NCBI GenBank assembly: GCA_023954095.1
Contig: JAMLIQ010000025.1
Span: 1-36,139, forward strand
Length of the DNA: 36,139 nucleotides
Source: Burkholderiaceae bacterium
GTDB taxonomy: Bacteria > Pseudomonadota > Gammaproteobacteria > Burkholderiales > Burkholderiaceae_C
Reading direction: 5' to 3'
Below are positions 32,369 to 36,139 of the stretch, piece after piece (within the stretch, counting starts at the first letter, position 1; each line of letters starts with the position of its first letter). Below the pieces are notes generated by a model, which made no database searches, had not been told where the DNA came from, and was given only the letters and a program-made list of their open reading frames with translations. A program made the position numbers and the translations under genes.

Positions 32369-34098
32369 GCCGGCTGCCCCAGCAGGCTGCGCGCCACGGC
32401 TTCGCCCACCTTGATGCCGTCCACACCGGCTGAAAGAATGCCGCCGGCGTAGCTGGCCCCTTCGCCGGCGGGGTACAGGCCCGCAGTGTTGAGGCTTTGC
32501 AGGTTCTCGCCCCGTCCCATCTTGAGCGGTGACGAGGTGCGTGTCTCCACCCCGGTCAGCACCGCGTCGTGCATGTCAAAGCCCTTGATCTTGCGGCCGA
32601 ACACCGGCAACGCCTCGCGCAAGGCCTCGATGGCATAGCCGGGCAGGGCGGTGCGCAGGTCGCCCAGCAGCACGCCGGGCTGGTACGAAGGCTCCACACC
32701 GCCCCATTGGCGCGAGGGTTGGCCCGCAATGAAGTCGCCCACCAGCTGGCCCGGTGCGCTGTAGTCGCTGCCGCCCAGCACGTAGGCGCCCGATTCCAGC
32801 TGGCGCTGCAGCACGATACCGGCCAGCGGGTGGTGCTGGCCTGCGCCGAGGGCTTCTGCGCCGTGCGTGGCGCCCAGCGTGGCCTCGAAGGCCGCAGGGT
32901 CGGTGGGGTAGTCGTCGGGCGTGATGCCGACCACCATGCCGGCATTGGCGTTGCGCTCGTTGCGCGAATACTGGCTCATGCCGTTGGTGACCACGCGGCC
33001 GGGCTCGCTGGTGGCGGCCACCACGGTGCCGCCCGGGCACATGCAGAAGCTGTAGGCCGTGCGGCCATTGCTGGCGTGGTGCACCAGCTTGTAGTCGGCC
33101 GCGCCCAGCAGCGGGTGGCCCGCGTGGCGGCCCCAGCGGGCGCGGTCGATCACGCCCTGCGGGTGCTCGATGCGAAAGCCGATGGAGAAAGGCTTGGCCT
33201 GCATGGACACGCCCCGCTCGTACAGCATGGCAAAGGTGTCGCGCGCACTGTGGCCCAGCGCCATCACCACATGGGAGGCGGCCAGCGTGCGGGTTTCGCC
33301 CGTGGCCTGGTCGAGTACCTGCAGGCCGCGCAGGTGGCGGCCCTGGGCGTCTTCTTCCAGCAGCACATCGGTCACGCGCTGCCCGAACCGCACCTCGCCG
33401 CCCAGCGCAATGATCTGCTCGCGCAGGCTCTCCACCACCTTCACCAGTTTGAAGGTGCCGATGTGCGGGTGCGCCACGTACAGAATTTCCTCGGGCGCCC
33501 CGGCCTGCACGAACTCGTGCATCACCTTGCGGCCCAGGTGGCGCGGGTCCTTGATCTGGCTGTAGAGCTTGCCGTCACTGAACGTGCCTGCGCCGCCCTC
33601 GCCAAACTGCACATTGCTCTCGGCCTGCAGTTCGCGCCTGCGCCACAGGCCCCAGGTGTCCTTGGTGCGCTCGCGCACGGTTTTGCCGCGTTCGAGCACG
33701 ATGGGCCTGAACCCCATTTGCGCCAGCACCAGCGCGGCAAAGATGCCGCAGGGACCAAACCCCACCACCACCGGGCGTTCGCGCAGGTTGGCAGGCGCCC
33801 GGCCTGGGGGGTGCCAGGCCATGTCGGGCGTGGGCTGGATGTGCGGGTTGCCTGCGTGCCGGTCCAGCAGCGCGGCTTCGCTGGCCGGGCGGGCCAGGGT
33901 GATGTCCGCGATGTACACCGCCAGCAGCGTGGCCTTGCGTGCATCAAAGCTGCGCTTGAAGACCTGCAGGGCGGCGATATCGGCTTCGGCCAGGCCCAGC
34001 GCCTGCGCGGCGTGGGTGCGCAGGGCATCGAGTGGGTGGGTGTCGGGGCAGGAGGCCAGCGCGGACAGCGGCAGCCGGATTTCGGAGAGGCGGATCAT
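32365..34098 (-). CDS. FAD-dependent dehydrogenase (COG2509-like)
   Basis: A 577-residue flavoprotein. An N-terminal domain of about 95 residues (MIRLSEIRLPLSAL, VFKRSFDARKATLLAVYIADI) precedes the FAD-binding Rossmann fold, with VVGFGPCGIFAALVLAQMG at about 112-130. EGGAGTFSDGKLYSQIKD, VMALGHSARDTFAML and GRTAYSFCMCPGGTVVAA are hallmarks of this poorly characterised oxidoreductase family. The C-terminal AGEGASYAGGILSAGVDGIKVGEA resembles the FAD-contacting end of related proteins. Reaction and substrate are not established. The C-terminal half is rich in conserved glycine motifs with no sign of decay. It is coupled by overlap to the YhhQ-like gene; the ATG at 34098 lies 135 bases after the cysK stop. 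Confidence 0.87.
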   Translation of the reverse strand: MIRLSEIRLPLSALASCPDTHPLDALRTHAAQALGLAEADIAALQVFKRSFDARKATLLAVYIADITLARPASEAALLDRHAGNPHIQPTPDMAWHPPGRAPANLRERPVVVGFGPCGIFAALVLAQMGFRPIVLERGKTVRERTKDTWGLWRRRELQAESNVQFGEGGAGTFSDGKLYSQIKDPRHLGRKVMHEFVQAGAPEEILYVAHPHIGTFKLVKVVESLREQIIALGGEVRFGQRVTDVLLEEDAQGRHLRGLQVLDQATGETRTLAASHVVMALGHSARDTFAMLYERGVSMQAKPFSIGFRIEHPQGVIDRARWGRHAGHPLLGAADYKLVHHASNGRTAYSFCMCPGGTVVAATSEPGRVVTNGMSQYSRNERNANAGMVVGITPDDYPTDPAAFEATLGATHGAEALGAGQHHPLAGIVLQRQLESGAYVLGGSDYSAPGQLVGDFIAGQPSRQWGGVEPSYQPGVLLGDLRTALPGYAIEALREALPVFGRKIKGFDMHDAVLTGVETRTSSPLKMGRGENLQSLNTAGLYPAGEGASYAGGILSAGVDGIKVGEAVARSLLGQPA

Positions 34099-34182
34099 GG
34101 GCTTGCAGGCCCGTGGTGATCGGGCGGGGCAATGGGAAGGCCCGGATTTTACCGACCGGTGTGCAGCGGCATTCTTTTGCTA

Positions 34183-34236
34183 TATAAAAAATAGCTGCAA
34201 GCGCTTTATTCACAAGCGCTGCAGCCGTTTTCATCA
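34183..34236 (-). repeat. dispersed repeat, copy F (abuts cysK stop codon)
   Basis: On the minus strand CAGCTATT follows the cysK stop TGA by exactly 39 bases counted from its first base, giving the same geometry as other copies. 34190-34213 matches copy B in 22 of 24 bases. The left arm (starting at the stop codon) matches copy C in about 10 of 18 bases. Confidence 0.7.
34185..34225 (-). terminator. rho-independent terminator of cysK, built from the repeat
   Basis: Minus strand: GCTGCAGCGCTT pairs with AAGCGCTTGCAGC (one bulged T), loop GTGAATA, followed by TATTTTTTAT. This is a strong stem with a T run, nine bases after the cysK stop codon and wholly inside repeat copy F. Confidence 0.85.
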
Positions 34237-35151
34237 AGAAGGCAGGAAGCCTTCGACCGACAGGTAGCGCTCGCCCGTGTCGTAGTTGAAGCCCAGCACA
34301 CGGCTGCCCGCGGGCAGTTCGGGGAGCTTCTGCGCAATGGCGGACAGGGTGGCGCCCGAGGAAATGCCGACCAGCATGCCTTCTTCGCGGGCGCAGCGGC
34401 GGGCGTATTCGCGGGCGGGTTCGGCGTCGACCTGGATCACGCCGTCGAGCACGCTGGTGTCCAGGTTCTTCGGAATGAACCCGGCGCCCAGGCCTTGCAG
34501 CGGGTGCGGCCCGGGCTGGCCGCCCGAGATCACGGGCGAGAGCGAGGGCTCCACGGCAAACACCTTGAGCTGCGGGAAGCGGGCCTTGAGCACGCGCGCC
34601 ACGCCGGTGATGTGCCCGCCCGTGCCCACGCCGGTGATCAGCACATCCAGGCCGTCGGGAAAGTCGGCCAGGATTTCCTGCGCCGTGGTGCGCACATGCA
34701 CTTCCACGTTGGAGGGGTTCTCGAACTGCTGCGGAATCCAGCTGCCGGGCGTCTGGGCCTGCAGTTCCTCGGCGCGGGCGATGGCGCCTTTCATGCCCTT
34801 TTCCTTGGGGGTCAGGTCAAAGCTGGCGCCGTAGGCCAGCATCAGGCGGCGGCGCTCGATGCTCATGCTGTCGGGCATCACGAGGATGAGCTTGTAGCCC
34901 TTGACGGCCGCGACGAGCGCCAGGCCGATGCCGGTGTTGCCCGAGGTGGGCTCGATGATGGTGCCGCCGGGCTTCAAGGCACCCGATTTTTCGGCGTCTT
35001 CCACCATGGCCAGGGCGATGCGGTCCTTGATCGAGCCGCCGGGGTTGCTGCGCTCGGACTTCACCCACACGTTGGCACCCGGGCCAAACAGGCGGTTGAT
35101 GCGCACGTGCGGCGTGTTGCCGATGGTGTGCAGAATGTTGTCGACTTTCAT
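34234..35151 (-). CDS. cysK: cysteine synthase A (O-acetylserine sulfhydrylase)
   Basis: A 305-residue pyridoxal-phosphate enzyme that makes cysteine from O-acetylserine and sulfide. Schiff-base lysine is K42 in [12 protein letters not shown], the phosphate/substrate loop is [12 protein letters not shown], and [10 protein letters not shown] is the cofactor phosphate-binding loop. PQQFENPSN and LVGISSGA are also CysK-like, and the length fits CysK rather than the slightly shorter CysM. The ATG at 35151 has GGAGACGCC before it; an upstream ATG would add eight residues without family support. Repeat copy F starts at its stop codon and forms its terminator. Confidence 0.93.
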   Translation of the reverse strand: MKVDNILHTIGNTPHVRINRLFGPGANVWVKSERSNPGGSIKDRIALAMVEDAEKSGALKPGGTIIEPTSGNTGIGLALVAAVKGYKLILVMPDSMSIERRRLMLAYGASFDLTPKEKGMKGAIARAEELQAQTPGSWIPQQFENPSNVEVHVRTTAQEILADFPDGLDVLITGVGTGGHITGVARVLKARFPQLKVFAVEPSLSPVISGGQPGPHPLQGLGAGFIPKNLDTSVLDGVIQVDAEPAREYARRCAREEGMLVGISSGATLSAIAQKLPELPAGSRVLGFNYDTGERYLSVEGFLPS

Positions 35152-35238
35152 GGCGTCTCCTGTGGGAAAAAGCAAATGTGCGGCACATTCTGAACCAGTT
35201 GTTCTGCCGCAATGGCCATATGGATATGCCCGGCGGGG

Positions 35239-35871
35239 CTATCCAGGCTTGCGCCCGGTCATCAGGAACAGCGGATAGGCCCGCCCATTGCGGTGCTGCA
35301 GCCGCAGGATGTCGCTGAACGCGATGTCCATCAACCCGGCCTGCTCGGCCAGCGCCTGCAGGGCCTCGGGGGCAAAACCGAAGTGCTGCACGCCCTTGGC
35401 GTCGTTGTCGCCGTGAAAGCTGCCGTCCTCCTGGTACAGGTCCACCAGCGCAATGCGTCCGCCGGGGTGCAGCGCGGCGGCAAATGCGCGCAGCAGTGCG
35501 GCAGTGTCTGCGACATGGTGCAGGGCCATGCAGCTCACGACCGCGTGGTAGCGCCCTGGCAGGCCCGCAAAGATGTCCTGTTGCAGCGTGGTGATGTTGG
35601 CAAGGCCCTTTTCCTCCAGCACCTGCAGCATGGCGGCCGACATGTCCAGCGCCGTCACCTGTGCCACCTTGGGCGCAATGGGGACGGACAGGAGCCCCGT
35701 GCCCGCGCCGAAGTCAAGCACCTGGTCGCTGGCCCGCAAGGGCAGCTGCGCCAGCAGGCGCTCGGGCACGGCGGCCAGTTGCTGCGACATGGGGCGCTGG
35801 TCCCAATCGCGGGCGGCGGTGTCGAAATGGGTGGGGGCAGGCGTGGGCATGGTGCTTGTCTTGAGGGGCAT
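35239..35871 (-). CDS. class I SAM-dependent methyltransferase
   Basis: A 210-residue methyltransferase. Motif I is VLDFGAGTGLLSVP (about 42-55), with the acidic residue of motif II in VTALDMSAAML, and motif post-I/III regions CMALHHVADTAALL and LHPGGRIALVDLYQED. The C-terminal part has HFGFAPEALQALAEQAGL. It transfers methyl from SAM to an unidentified small molecule, as in UbiE/Methyltransf_11 relatives. It is divergent from rnpB, with about 40 bases between starts. The ATG at 35871 is in frame with a second ATG at codon 8 (35850), and the start is not certain. Confidence 0.88.
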   Translation of the reverse strand: MPLKTSTMPTPAPTHFDTAARDWDQRPMSQQLAAVPERLLAQLPLRASDQVLDFGAGTGLLSVPIAPKVAQVTALDMSAAMLQVLEEKGLANITTLQQDIFAGLPGRYHAVVSCMALHHVADTAALLRAFAAALHPGGRIALVDLYQEDGSFHGDNDAKGVQHFGFAPEALQALAEQAGLMDIAFSDILRLQHRNGRAYPLFLMTGRKPG

Positions 35872-35897
35872 GGGGTGAATGAAGGCTTCCGGTCAGC

Positions 35898-35903
35898 GAT
35901 AAT
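35898..35903 (+). promoter_or_regulatory. -10 element of rnpB
   Basis: GATAAT is 11 bases before the predicted RNA start at 35914. A good -35 is not evident at the right spacing; the region overlaps the divergent methyltransferase start. Confidence 0.5.
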
Positions 35904-35913
35904 CGCACCCCGT

Positions 35914-36139
35914 GAAGCATGCCAGACCGCCGCTGGTGCAATCTGGGAAACCAGGCACTGGAGGAACGTCCGGACTGCACAGGACAGCGTAGCAGCTAAC
36001 GGCTGCCCACCGTGAGGTGAGGATCAGAGCAACAGAGACGAGTCAGGTCGTTTTCAGCCACCAAGGGTGTTCTATGGGGGTGCCAACGCAAGTTGGTACC
36101 GGATGGCGCAAGCCAGACGTTCAGGCGCAAGCCTGTAAC
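35914..36139 (+). ncRNA. rnpB: RNase P RNA component (partial, 3' end beyond window)
   Basis: The catalytic RNA of RNase P, which removes tRNA 5' leaders. Universally conserved blocks are present: GAAGC at the 5' end, GGAGGAACGTCCGGACTGCA (conserved region I), CACAGGACAGCG, and CAGAGCAACAGAGA (P4-adjacent and region II/III). The first 226 bases are seen; the 3' part with ACAGAA and the P4 partner strand lies beyond the window. The stem after the 5' end (35935-35965) is short compared with E. coli. It reads plus strand, divergent from the methyltransferase gene. Confidence 0.95.

Overview
The window is a GC-rich (visibly about 65-68% G+C), gene-dense bacterial chromosome segment. Gene content (SlmA next to argB, bactofilin, Atm1-type ABC exporter, DctP TRAP and GltIJKL-type transporters, class-A RNase P RNA), protein sequences and the style of the short dispersed repeats point to a betaproteobacterium of the Comamonadaceae (Acidovorax-like). 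That assignment is from pattern recognition, not a database search. I see no phage, insertion sequence, CRISPR array, tRNA or rRNA. No intergenic gap exceeds about 220 bases.

Layout. (1) 1-1081: a NorE/NorF-type pair behind an FNR/NnrR-like box, suggesting control by oxygen limitation or nitric oxide. (2) 1124-5171: argB, a TctD/TctE-like two-component system and slmA. (3) 5265-15822: a co-directional fatty-acid oxidation cluster. It starts with a TetR regulator behind a perfect palindrome, followed by an acyl-CoA dehydrogenase, a secreted DUF2147 protein, a FadN-type HAD/hydratase fusion, a DUF4442 hotdog protein, a thiolase, an alpha/beta hydrolase, a thioesterase, an isomerase-type crotonase and another hotdog thioesterase. 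(4) 15976-20373: bactofilin, a second TetR with a second isomerase-type crotonase, YciA thioesterase on the minus strand and an Atm1-like ABC exporter. (5) 20485-23393 (minus): a TRAP transporter in the order Q-M-P. (6) 23559-28892: a LysR regulator, two paralogous GltI-type binding proteins and one GltJKL set, with a strong intra-operon terminator between the second binding protein and the permeases. (7) 29102-31826: pyrC, an overlapping DUF3025 gene and htpX. (8) 31829-35871 (minus): a YhhQ/VUT transporter coupled to a large FAD-dependent dehydrogenase, cysteine synthase and a methyltransferase. (9) 35914-end: rnpB, cut by the window edge.

How it fits together: sections 3 and 4 supply beta-oxidation steps, auxiliary double-bond isomerases and several CoA-thioester hydrolases. 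Sections 5 and 6 import organic acids and probably acidic amino acids. The rest is housekeeping.

The most noteworthy signal is a dispersed element of about 55-60 bases with a fixed geometry: a left arm ending in a ...CCTCCAG-like block, and CAGCTATT starting 39 bases after the left-arm start. At least six full copies are recognisable, plus a right-arm-only copy. They sit in different contexts: in frame inside a histidine-kinase DHp domain, supplying the ribosome-binding site, start codon and first signal-peptide codons of a secreted protein, directly abutting two stop codons (one copy forming the cysK terminator), in front of pyrC, and in frame in the DUF3025 gene. I found no convincing new multi-gene system; most of the window is ordinary core chromosome.
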